22,540 nt of DNA from Phycisphaerales bacterium. GTDB lineage: Bacteria > Planctomycetota > Phycisphaerae > Tepidisphaerales > Tepidisphaeraceae. The DNA lies in the NCBI GenBank assembly GCA_028288945.1, contig JAQGHH010000327.1:1-22540 (forward strand). The letters are read 5' to 3'. Shown here one piece after another: positions 7,158-14,630 of the stretch. Under the pieces are notes generated by a model. The model did not search any database. It had not been told where the DNA came from and was given only the letters and a program-made list of their open reading frames with translations. A program made the translations under genes and the position numbers. Positions within the stretch are counted from its first letter, which is position 1; each line of letters starts with the position of its first letter.

Positions 7158-9419
7158 ATGCTTTCCCTCACTCTCCATTCCCATTCGGAGGCCGCGCGCG
7201 GCGAAGGTTCATTCCGTCGCCGGCCGGGCGACCGGCCCGGTTCCCCGCCACCAAGAGGCGCGTGGGCCGTCGTGAAGGACGTGCTCTTCTTCGCGTACCT
7301 GCACTGCGGGTACGTCCAGGTACGCGACGCGGCGCTGTCGCTGATGGGCCGTTCGCGGGCGGTGGTCGTTTACTACCATCGCATTGGAGGTTGCGACCCG
7401 CTGAGCAAGCCGGCGGAGGCCTTCCGCCGGGACCTGGAATACATGAGGCGACGTCATGCGTGCATCAGCCTCGCGGAGATGTGCCGCCGGCTTCAGAGCG
7501 GCAGGCCGCTGCGCCGTCGGTCGATCGCCGTTACGTTCGACGACGGCTACCGTGACAACCTCACGCAAGCCGTCGAGCCCTTGCTCGCCGCGGGCGTCCC
7601 GGCCACGTTCTTCGTGGCCACCGGGTTCGTCGGCACGAAAAGACAATTCCCCCACGACAACTACAGCTCCGCCGGCGTTGAGTATCCGAAGCTCACCTGG
7701 CCCGACCTGGCCTTAATGCAGTCGGCGGGATTTGAAATCGGGTCGCACACCGTCAGTCACGCGAATCTCGGGACGGCGGACGCCCAAACGATCCATCGGG
7801 AAATGAGCGATTCGCTCACGACTCTCAACCGCGAGCTCGGAAACCGCCCTCGCGCCTTCTCGTTCCCCTGGGGAAAGCCCGCCGACATCGCGTGCGACGC
7901 GATCCGTGCGGCACAGAAGGCCGGCTATTACGCCGCCGCATCGGCGTTCGGCGGTACGAACCGGCGCGGCGAAAACCCGTTCCACGTCCGTCGAGTGGAC
8001 GTGGGCAACGGCCGCCTAAGCCGGCTGGCCATTCGCGCACGCATTGCCGGCCTCGATCCCGATTACTTTCGGCTGCGCCTCAAGACTTTCCTCCGGCGGT
8101 CGATCGTGTCCGGCGTGATTGCCTTGACGTGCATCATCGCGCGCCCGGCCGGTGCTGCCACGATCTACGTGTCGCCCGACGGCAGCGACGACCGCGCCGG
8201 CTCTTCCGACCAGCCCGTCGCCACACCGGCCCAAGCGCTCGCGCTGGCAGCTCCGGGTGACACTGTCCTGCTCCACGAGGGCCGTTACGTGATCACTCAC
8301 TTTCTGTGGATGAACAAGGCCGGCGTGTCGATGTCATCGTGCCCGAACGAGACGGCGGTGCTTTCCGGGTCGACCACAGACGAAAAGGGCCTCCCCTTCG
8401 TTGTGTGCATCGCGGCCGACAAGATCGCCCTTGTGAACCTGGAAATTCGCGGCGGGGCCGATTACGGCATCAAGGTCGAAACAGCTGGCGAGACCGACTC
8501 GACAGACGGCGTTCAAATCCGCGGCTGCCGCGTCTGCGACACCGGCACCGACTGCATCAAAACCGTCAATGCGGACCACCTGCTGATCGAAGGCTGCGAC
8601 ATCGGGCCGTCCGGCGTGCGCGACCCTTCCAATGCCGAGGGGATTGACTCCGTCGGCTCCCACGGCGTCACCATCCGCCGGTGCCATGTCCACGACACCA
8701 CCACCAATGGGATCTATCTAAAAGGCGGGGCAACCGACGGCCTGGTTGAATGCTGTCGGGTCGAGCGAACGGGAAAATTCGGCGGCATCCTCCTCGGCCA
8801 GGACACGGACGAGCGGTTCATGCGCGGCGGGGTCAAGTATGAGGCGGTCCGCTGCATCGCCCGAAACAACATCGTGACCAGAACCGGCACTGCCGGCCTC
8901 GCCACCTATTCCGGCGACGACATCCGCTTCGAACATAACACGCTCATCGACGTCGCCCGCGAGGGTCAGGCCGGCTTCTGGGTCGTCACAAACACCCGTG
9001 GCGTGCCGGCCCGGCATGTGGTGTTCAAGAACAATATCGTCGTGACGTCCGGGCAGCGGCCCATCGCATTCATCAAAGATCTGGGCGACCCTCTCAACTG
9101 TGACTGCAATCTATATTTCACAACACAAGGTGCCTGCAAGTTCGGCCGCGAGGACGGCAAATCAGGCAAAGCCGATGAATGGTCCTTTGAGAAATGGGTC
9201 GTACACGCAGGCGCTGATGCCCATTCCCGCGTCGCCGACCCGATGCTCGACGCCGCAGATTCATACGCGCCGCGAGCGGGTAGCCCCGCGATAGGGCGTG
9301 GTGAAGTCATCGCCGGCCTAAGAAATGACTATGCCGACCGTCGCCGTCCCGCCAGCGCCGCGCCCGACATCGGCGCACTCCAGCATCGTCAGCCGGCCCC
9401 ATCCGCGGCTCGGCCGTGA
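7158..9419 (+). CDS. Fusion protein: NodB-type polysaccharide deacetylase + internal signal/anchor + right-handed beta-helix domain
   Basis: The frame codes for 753 residues. Residues about 65-300 are a second NodB deacetylase: YYHRIGG at 72-78, TFDDGY at 126-131 (D128, D129), HTVSH at 197-201 and SFPWGKP at 235-241. After a basic stretch (LKTFLRRS) a hydrophobic segment (about 316-333) ends in a signal-peptidase-like ARPAGAA. It leads directly into TIYVSPDGSDD, the usual mature start of secreted beta-helix (DUF1565/pectate-lyase-fold) proteins. Residues about 335-745 carry beta-helix repeats with short turns such as IRGCRVCDTGTDCI and IRRCHVHDTTTNGI, and end in the family's usual PDIGALQ. 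The second half could be a glycan lyase or epimerase outside the membrane. The start is uncertain: ATG 7158 has no clear ribosome site. A separate beta-helix gene starting at GTG 8106 cannot be excluded. The gene lies 32 bases after the first deacetylase fusion. Confidence 0.78.
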   Translation: MLSLTLHSHSEAARGEGSFRRRPGDRPGSPPPRGAWAVVKDVLFFAYLHCGYVQVRDAALSLMGRSRAVVVYYHRIGGCDPLSKPAEAFRRDLEYMRRRHACISLAEMCRRLQSGRPLRRRSIAVTFDDGYRDNLTQAVEPLLAAGVPATFFVATGFVGTKRQFPHDNYSSAGVEYPKLTWPDLALMQSAGFEIGSHTVSHANLGTADAQTIHREMSDSLTTLNRELGNRPRAFSFPWGKPADIACDAIRAAQKAGYYAAASAFGGTNRRGENPFHVRRVDVGNGRLSRLAIRARIAGLDPDYFRLRLKTFLRRSIVSGVIALTCIIARPAGAATIYVSPDGSDDRAGSSDQPVATPAQALALAAPGDTVLLHEGRYVITHFLWMNKAGVSMSSCPNETAVLSGSTTDEKGLPFVVCIAADKIALVNLEIRGGADYGIKVETAGETDSTDGVQIRGCRVCDTGTDCIKTVNADHLLIEGCDIGPSGVRDPSNAEGIDSVGSHGVTIRRCHVHDTTTNGIYLKGGATDGLVECCRVERTGKFGGILLGQDTDERFMRGGVKYEAVRCIARNNIVTRTGTAGLATYSGDDIRFEHNTLIDVAREGQAGFWVVTNTRGVPARHVVFKNNIVVTSGQRPIAFIKDLGDPLNCDCNLYFTTQGACKFGREDGKSGKADEWSFEKWVVHAGADAHSRVADPMLDAADSYAPRAGSPAIGRGEVIAGLRNDYADRRRPASAAPDIGALQHRQPAPSAARP

Positions 9420-10666
9420 GTAAGCGCCCCAACGATCCTTCTTTCATGAAACCGGACATCCACGACCCCTCGTTTGCGCGCCGCGAGATCCCGCCACGGG
9501 CACCGAGCCCGGGCGCCGCTCCCGCCGGCAAGCGCCTGTTCTCGATCATCGTCGCCCGTGACGAAGAGGGGCTGCGCCCGTGGCTCGCACAGTGGGAGGG
9601 ACTGGCCGCCGACGCGATCGAGCCCAACGTGTTCTACGAGCCGTGGATGCTCCTGCCGGCCATGCGTCACCTCGCCGCCGGAGTTCAACTGCGCACGCTG
9701 CTCGTTCTCGCGTCCGACCCGTTCAACCCTTCGCGCGAGCCTGAGCTATGCGGCGTCGTCCCCCTGCAATGCCGTCGCATCGCATGGGTCGGAATGACAG
9801 TTTTCCGGTTGTGGAAGTATTCGCATTGCTTCCTCTGCACGCCGCTGCTGAGGCAGGGTTGCGCCGCCGAGTGCCTGAGCGCGCTGCTCGACTGGTTCGC
9901 GACCGACCGAGAAGGCGGCGCAATCGTGCAGTTCAACCATGTGGCGGGAGAGGGCCCGTTCCACCAGGCGCTGGTCGATTGCCTGTTCGAGCGTCAGAGC
10001 CTTCATCTCGTCACCGACTTGCACAACCGCGCGCTGCTGCGGTGCGCCCCGGACGCCGACGCATATCTTCACGCGGCCCTCTCCGGCGAAGGACGGCGGG
10101 CGCAGGCGAGGCGTCTCCGCCGACTCGGGGAAGCCGGCCGCGTCGAATTCGCACAGCTTGCCCCGAGCGATGACGTGCGGGAGTGGGTCGCACAATTCCT
10201 GGAACTCGAAGCCGCGGGGTGGAAGGGAAAGCTCGGCACCGCGCTCGCCTCTGCCGATTCCGACAGGAACTTTATAGAGGACGTCGTCGCCGCCGCGTTT
10301 GCCCGGGGCCGTCTGCTGGCGGTGGCGATGCGCCTCGATGGGCGGCCTATCGCGCAGCGGATCGCGTTTACCGCCGGCCCGGGGTCGTTCTCGTTCAAGA
10401 CCGCCTTCGCCGAAGAATTCTCGAAACACTCGCCCGGCGTGCTGCTGGAAATCGAAAACATCCGCCGGGCCCACGCCGTCCCGCAGATCCATTGGATGGA
10501 TTCCTGTACCAAGCCTGACAACGCGCTGATCAACCGCCTGTGGATGCACCGCCGGACGATCCAGAGTGTTGCCGTCGCCACGGGAAAAGCGCCCGGCGGG
10601 CTTGTGGTCTCGGCAATTCCGCTGCTCCGCGGGCTCAAACGTCTCGCATCAAGACTGTCATCCTGA
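9416..10666 (+). CDS. CelD/BcsL-type GNAT family acyltransferase
   Basis: The predicted 416-residue protein is a stand-alone member of the CelD/BcsL (Acetyltransf_6) group of GNAT-fold acyltransferases, found in many exopolysaccharide clusters and thought to acylate sugars or act in aminoacyl-type transfer. The signature region covers residues about 220-345: LSGEGRRAQARRLRRLGEAG, then FLELEAAGWKGKLGTAL and a core strand (RLLAVAMRLDGRPIAQRIAF). The first 40 residues are rich in Pro and Arg and look disordered. Two starts are possible: GTG at 9416, which overlaps the previous stop (GTGA) and suggests coupling, and ATG at 9446. Neither has a good ribosome site. It shares its fold with the N-terminal half of the fusion at 4870-7125 and stands just before the NRPS-like block, which makes it a candidate for transferring that block's product. 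Substrate unknown. Confidence 0.82.
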   Translation: MSKRPNDPSFMKPDIHDPSFARREIPPRAPSPGAAPAGKRLFSIIVARDEEGLRPWLAQWEGLAADAIEPNVFYEPWMLLPAMRHLAAGVQLRTLLVLASDPFNPSREPELCGVVPLQCRRIAWVGMTVFRLWKYSHCFLCTPLLRQGCAAECLSALLDWFATDREGGAIVQFNHVAGEGPFHQALVDCLFERQSLHLVTDLHNRALLRCAPDADAYLHAALSGEGRRAQARRLRRLGEAGRVEFAQLAPSDDVREWVAQFLELEAAGWKGKLGTALASADSDRNFIEDVVAAAFARGRLLAVAMRLDGRPIAQRIAFTAGPGSFSFKTAFAEEFSKHSPGVLLEIENIRRAHAVPQIHWMDSCTKPDNALINRLWMHRRTIQSVAVATGKAPGGLVVSAIPLLRGLKRLASRLSS

Positions 10667-10689
10667 CACCTCGATCCCCACTTCGTAAC

Positions 10690-10695
10690 AGGAGG
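10690..10695 (+). promoter_or_regulatory. Ribosome binding site of the cupin/JmjC-like gene
   Basis: A perfect AGGAGG stands seven bases before the ATG at 10703. It fixes that start and is stronger than the sites of the genes just upstream. Confidence 0.8.
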
Positions 10696-10702
10696 CTACG
10701 CC

Positions 10703-11674
10703 ATGACCGTAAGAGAACCCGAAGCCGTTATGCAGGCCGTCGCGGCGGCGCCCGACGACGCGCAGCCGGCCGGTCGGCGGCTGGAGATTGACCCGCCGGC
10801 CTTTCGCGCCAACTACCTGCGCCGCCCGTTTCTGATCCCCCACCAGATCGCCAGGCATCCGCTCTTCTCGCTGCCGCGCCTGATCGAGCTTTCGAAGAGC
10901 CTGCCCCCCGAGTACGTCGAGTACAACGCGGGGAACATCCCCATCAGCATCGATTCGCGCCTCACCCCACAGAACGGGCTGTCGATCGAGGAGACCATCC
11001 GGCGCATCGAAGAGAATCGCTCCTGGATGGTCCTCAAGCGCGTCGAGCAGGACCCGGAATACAACAAGCTGCTTAACGAGTGCCTTGATGAAGTCGCGCC
11101 ATACGCCGAGGCTCTGGGGCCCGCCCACCGGATCCACAGCCGGGCCGGCGCGATATTCATCTCATCGCCCGGGTCGGTCACGCCCTACCACATGGACCAC
11201 GAGACGAATTTCCTGCTGCAGATCCGCGGCACAAAATTCTTGAACGTGTTCGACCCGACCGACCGTTCACTGCTTTCCGAGCAGGAGTTGGAAGGGTATT
11301 TCTGCTCGACCACCCTTCACCGCAATCTTGTCTTCAAGGATGAATTCCAACAGAAGGCGACCGTCTTCACGCTCACGCCCGGCCTGGCGCTGCACGTGCC
11401 CTCCACCGCGCCGCACTGGGTGAAAAACGGGCCGGACGTCTCCATCTCCTTCAGCGTCGCGTACCAAACGCCCGCTTCCGACCGGGTGATCGCGCTTTAC
11501 GACGCCAACGCCCGCCTGCGCCGTCTTGGCCTGCGTCCGACGCCCCCGAGCCGCTCGCGCTTTCGCGATTCGCTGAAACTGGGCGTCAGCAGCGTGGTGA
11601 CGCGCGTGCAAAAGCTATTGGGCGGCTCGGGCCGGAAAGGACAAAACCCCCAGCGGAGGAACGACCATGCATAA
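10703..11674 (+). CDS. JmjC/cupin-8-like protein, probable Fe(II)/2-oxoglutarate-dependent oxygenase
   Basis: The predicted 323-residue protein looks like the cupin-like (Cupin_8/JmjC) family. The likely iron-binding triad is visible: H163 and D165 in TPYHMDHETNF, and a distal His in LHVPSTAPHWVKNG (H238, or less likely H231). Between them lies FLLQIRGTKFLNVFDP, whose Lys (K178) could pair with the 2-oxoglutarate carboxylate, as in related hydroxylases. Known members hydroxylate protein side chains or small molecules. Here, at the head of a block with an adenylation enzyme, a carrier protein and a flavin monooxygenase, hydroxylation of a carrier-bound amino acid is my inference. The C-terminal 50 residues are basic and probably flexible. 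The gene overlaps the next one by eight bases. No signal peptide, so it should be cytoplasmic. A purely structural or sugar-isomerase cupin role is less likely given the HxD...H pattern. Confidence 0.72.
   Translation: MTVREPEAVMQAVAAAPDDAQPAGRRLEIDPPAFRANYLRRPFLIPHQIARHPLFSLPRLIELSKSLPPEYVEYNAGNIPISIDSRLTPQNGLSIEETIRRIEENRSWMVLKRVEQDPEYNKLLNECLDEVAPYAEALGPAHRIHSRAGAIFISSPGSVTPYHMDHETNFLLQIRGTKFLNVFDPTDRSLLSEQELEGYFCSTTLHRNLVFKDEFQQKATVFTLTPGLALHVPSTAPHWVKNGPDVSISFSVAYQTPASDRVIALYDANARLRRLGLRPTPPSRSRFRDSLKLGVSSVVTRVQKLLGGSGRKGQNPQRRNDHA
11655..11659 (+). promoter_or_regulatory. Ribosome binding site of the flavin monooxygenase gene
   Basis: GGAGG lies seven bases before the ATG at 11667, inside the 3' end of the oxygenase gene, supporting the eight-base gene overlap. 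Confidence 0.75.
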
Positions 11675-12698
11675 TCGCGCTTCCAACGGCCCTGCCACGA
11701 TCGAGGTCTACTCCACCTGCCCCACGCCCGCCGGCCGAAGCCGGCAGGAATTCGTGGAGCACGTCGCCGCCGTCGCCCGCTGGAGCGAGGAGGCGGGCTG
11801 TCGGGGAATCCTCGTCTACACCGACAACAGCCTCCTCGACCCGTGGCTCATTTCGCAGCTCATCCTCCAGAACACCCGGCGGCTTTGTCCGCTTGTCGCG
11901 GTGCAGCCCGTTTACATGCACCCCTATTCGGTCGCCAAGATGGTCAGCTCGCTGGCCCAGCTTTATGGCCGGCGCGTGCATCTCAACATGGTGGCCGGCG
12001 GCTTCGCCAATGATCTGGCCGCTCTCTGCGACGCCACGCCCCACGACCGCCGGTACGATCGAATGGTGGAGTACACCACCATCATCCAGCGGCTCCTGTC
12101 CGACCCGGCCCCGGTCACGTATCAGGGCGAGTTTTATAAGGTCAATGACCTGAAGTTGACTCCCCCGCTGCCGTCGGTGCTGCGCCCGGACGTCTTCGTT
12201 TCGGGTTCATCGCCCGCAGGCCTGGCAGCAGCGCGGAAGCTGGGCGCGATTGCCGTCAAATACCCGAAACCCGCGGGCGATGAGGACCCCGCATCGCTGG
12301 GAGGAAATGCCGATTCGGGCATCCGAGTCGGGCTCATCGCGCGCGAGACGGAGTCGCAGGCGTGGGAAGTCGCGCACGCCCGCTTCCCCACGGACAGGAA
12401 GGGCCAGCTCACCCACCAGCTTGCCATGAAGACGTCCGATTCGGCATGGCATCAGCAGCTTTCGGAACTGGCGGGCGATATGGCGAACGAGAGCAACCCC
12501 TATTGGCTCGTCCCGTTTCAGACGTACAAGACTTTCTGCCCGTATCTGGTGGGAAGCTATGGCAGGGTAGCGGGAGAGCTCGTCCGTTACATCCTGGCCG
12601 GCTACCGCAAATTCATCCTCGATATCCCGCCCGAGCGCGAAGAATTGAGTCACATCGCCACGACGTTCGAGCTGGCCATCTTACAGGCGAATTCATGA
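11667..12698 (+). CDS. Luciferase-like (LLM class) flavin-dependent monooxygenase
   Basis: The predicted 343-residue protein belongs to the bacterial luciferase/alkanesulfonate monooxygenase (SsuD-like) superfamily of TIM-barrel enzymes that use reduced FMN and oxygen. Family signs are the strand LAQLYGRRVHLNMVAGG at about 96-112 (similar to the SsuD NxVxG region), YDRMVEY near 132-138, TYQGEFYKVNDLKL in the middle, and PDVFVSGSSPAGLAAARKLGA, a typical LLM strand-helix unit. The protein is slightly shorter than SsuD (about 380). No flavin reductase is encoded nearby, so reduced FMN would have to come from elsewhere. Its stop overlaps the start of the adenylation gene (ATGA). In natural-product enzymes, LLM domains of the MupA/Atu3671 type act with adenylation and carrier domains; the same partnership in separate genes is likely here. 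Hydroxylation (at N or C) of a carrier-bound substrate is inference. Confidence 0.85.
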   Translation: MHNRASNGPATIEVYSTCPTPAGRSRQEFVEHVAAVARWSEEAGCRGILVYTDNSLLDPWLISQLILQNTRRLCPLVAVQPVYMHPYSVAKMVSSLAQLYGRRVHLNMVAGGFANDLAALCDATPHDRRYDRMVEYTTIIQRLLSDPAPVTYQGEFYKVNDLKLTPPLPSVLRPDVFVSGSSPAGLAAARKLGAIAVKYPKPAGDEDPASLGGNADSGIRVGLIARETESQAWEVAHARFPTDRKGQLTHQLAMKTSDSAWHQQLSELAGDMANESNPYWLVPFQTYKTFCPYLVGSYGRVAGELVRYILAGYRKFILDIPPEREELSHIATTFELAILQANS

Positions 12699-14296
12699 AC
12701 AAGCTGCTCCAGACGTTCCTGAGCGATGCCGCGCAGCGCCGCCCTGACGCCGTCGCGCTGGTCATGGGCCGCGAGCGGCTGACCTACGGCCAGCTCGAAA
12801 CCGCGACCAACCAACTCGCGCATCTCCTGCGCGAGCGCGGGCTCCAGAAGGGCGACCGCGTCGGCGTGCTCATGCCCAAGTCCCCCGCCGCCATCGTCTC
12901 CTTCATCGGCGTCTTGAAAGCAGACTGCGTCTATGTGCCCATCGACCCGAGCGCGCCGCCGGCCCGGATCGCCCGGATCATTCGCTCCTGTGATAACCAG
13001 TGGGTCCTCGCGCGCAATGGAACCGAAAGCACGTTGGACCGGCTGATGGAGGATCCGCCGCCCGGTGGGCTGCGCGTCGGCTGGATGAGCGAAAGCAAAC
13101 CCGCCTCGAGCAATTTCGAGCCTACCTTCCTCAGCGATGATTTAAACAACTATCCGGGCGAGCCACCGAACAGCCGGCTCGACTCCGAGGACGCGGCACA
13201 TATCCTCTTCACCTCCGGCTCGACCGGGATGCCAAAGGGCGTCGTCATCACCCACTCCAACGTGCTGCATTTCGTGGACTGGGCGGTGCGATACTTCCGG
13301 ATCGGCCCGAATGACCGAAATTCCGGCCACTCGCCTTTGCACTTCGATCTTTCGACGTTCGACATCTATGGCACCCTCGCCGCCGGGGCGCAGCTCCATC
13401 TTGTGCCGCCGGAACTGAACATCCTTGCCGCCAAACTCGCGGAGTTCATTCGTAGCTCGGAGCTAACACAGTGGTTCTCCGCCCCGTCCGCGCTCAACCT
13501 CATGGCCAAGTTCGATACCGTGCGGCAGGACGACTTCCCAACACTCAAGCGGCTGCTCTGGTGCGGCGAAGTTTTCCCCACGCCCGTTCTCGCCCACTGG
13601 ATGCGCCGCCTGCCCCATGTGACTTTCACAAACCTCTATGGCCCAACCGAAGCAACCATCGCCAGCAGCTTCTACGCCATTCCCGAATGCCCCGTCGATG
13701 ACAAGGCGCAAATCCCCATCGGCAAGGCGTGCGAGGGTGAGGCCCTGCTGGTGCTGGACGACGATCTCCGCCCCGTGCCTCCCGAGCACACGGGCTGGCT
13801 CTACATCCAGGGCGTTGGCCTTAGCCCCGGCTACTGGCGGGACGAGGAAAAAACCGCCGCCGCGTTCGTTAAGAGCCCGCATGTTCCCGAGCCCAACGCC
13901 CGGCTCTACAAGACGGGCGACCTCGCACGCCTCGGCCGAGACGGCCTGGTCTATTTCCTGGGGCGGGCCGACACGCAGATCAAATGCCGCGGGCACCGGA
14001 TCGAGCTGGGCGAGATCGAAGCTGCCTTAAACACGATCACCGACCTGGGCAATTGCGCCGTCGTCGCGATTGACGCGGACGGGTTCGAGGGGAAGACGAT
14101 CTGCTGCGCCTACGTTCCCGCGGCTGCCTCGTCCGTCACGCCCGCAATGCTCCGCGAAAAGCTGCGCGAGACCCTCCCCGTTTACATGCTGCCGGCGAGA
14201 TGGAAAGCCTTCGAGGGACTTCCCCAAAACGCCAATGGAAAAATCGACCGTAAGAAGCTCAAAGAGCAGTTCGAGCAAGAAAGGGTTGTGTCATGA
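12695..14296 (+). CDS. Stand-alone amino acid adenylation enzyme (NRPS A-domain type)
   Basis: The predicted 533-residue protein is a complete ANL-family adenylation enzyme. The core motifs are all visible: A1 LTYGQL, A2 LKADCVYVPID, A3 TSGSTGMPKG (173-182), A4 HFDLSTFDIYG (about 216-226), A5 NLYGPTEAT (313-321), A6 IQGVGLSPGYW, A7 LYKTGDLA, A8 GRADTQIKCRGHRIELGEIE and A10 NGKIDR with the catalytic Lys K516. It would use ATP to activate a carboxylic acid and load it on the carrier protein encoded next, with which it overlaps by four bases (ATGA). D218 sits where most alpha-amino-acid A-domains carry the Asp that binds the substrate amine. No condensation, carrier or thioesterase domain is fused. 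By eye the pocket residues give no specificity I recognise. A DltA-like ligase or the acyl-CoA-ligase-like enzymes of exosortase clusters are the main alternatives. Confidence 0.87.
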   Translation: MNKLLQTFLSDAAQRRPDAVALVMGRERLTYGQLETATNQLAHLLRERGLQKGDRVGVLMPKSPAAIVSFIGVLKADCVYVPIDPSAPPARIARIIRSCDNQWVLARNGTESTLDRLMEDPPPGGLRVGWMSESKPASSNFEPTFLSDDLNNYPGEPPNSRLDSEDAAHILFTSGSTGMPKGVVITHSNVLHFVDWAVRYFRIGPNDRNSGHSPLHFDLSTFDIYGTLAAGAQLHLVPPELNILAAKLAEFIRSSELTQWFSAPSALNLMAKFDTVRQDDFPTLKRLLWCGEVFPTPVLAHWMRRLPHVTFTNLYGPTEATIASSFYAIPECPVDDKAQIPIGKACEGEALLVLDDDLRPVPPEHTGWLYIQGVGLSPGYWRDEEKTAAAFVKSPHVPEPNARLYKTGDLARLGRDGLVYFLGRADTQIKCRGHRIELGEIEAALNTITDLGNCAVVAIDADGFEGKTICCAYVPAAASSVTPAMLREKLRETLPVYMLPARWKAFEGLPQNANGKIDRKKLKEQFEQERVVS

Positions 14297-14595
14297 ATGA
14301 GTATACGCCGCCCCTGGAACCCGAAGTGCAGGCACGCATCGAAGGCATTTTGCGGTCGCGCATGCACCTGAACCCTCCGCAGCCGCAGAGCGACTTGTTC
14401 GCGGCGGGCATCATCGATTCGCTGACGTTCATCGATCTGCTGCTGCATTTGGAGCGGGAATTCGCAATGAAGTTCTCGCTGGACGACCTGGAGCTCGATC
14501 ATTTCCGCTCGATCGATCACATCGCACGGCTCGTGCAATCGCGCGGCGACCGGACGACAACCCCGCCGCTCGTTGCCCAAATCCTTGCAGGGTGA
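14293..14595 (+). CDS. Stand-alone acyl/peptidyl carrier protein
   Basis: The predicted 100-residue protein is a free-standing phosphopantetheine carrier. The attachment motif is in DLFAAGIIDSLTFIDLLLHLE, with Ser43 as the modified residue, followed by the usual amphipathic helix 2 and FSLDDLELDHFRSIDHIARLV for helices 3 and 4. It should hold the acid activated by the adenylation enzyme just upstream while the oxygenases and formyltransferase act on it. Its start overlaps the upstream stop (ATGA), with AAAGGG a few bases before it, so equal production of the two partners is likely. No phosphopantetheinyl transferase gene is present in the window; a host enzyme would be needed. The short Thr/Pro tail after helix 4 is probably flexible. 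Confidence 0.88.
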   Translation: MNEYTPPLEPEVQARIEGILRSRMHLNPPQPQSDLFAAGIIDSLTFIDLLLHLEREFAMKFSLDDLELDHFRSIDHIARLVQSRGDRTTTPPLVAQILAG

Positions 14596-14618
14596 AGGCG
14601 CCCTTACACTCGGGCCTC

Positions 14619-14624
14619 AGGAGG
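14619..14624 (+). promoter_or_regulatory. Ribosome binding site of the formyltransferase gene
   Basis: A perfect AGGAGG stands six bases before ATG 14631. It decides that start against the GTG at 14592 that overlaps the carrier-protein stop. Confidence 0.8.
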
Positions 14625-14630
14625 GTGCTG

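Noticed and set aside
14592..14630. GTG start for the formyltransferase overlapping the carrier-protein stop
   Set aside because: A perfect AGGAGG lies downstream of this GTG and is correctly spaced for the ATG at 14631, where family-like sequence also begins.
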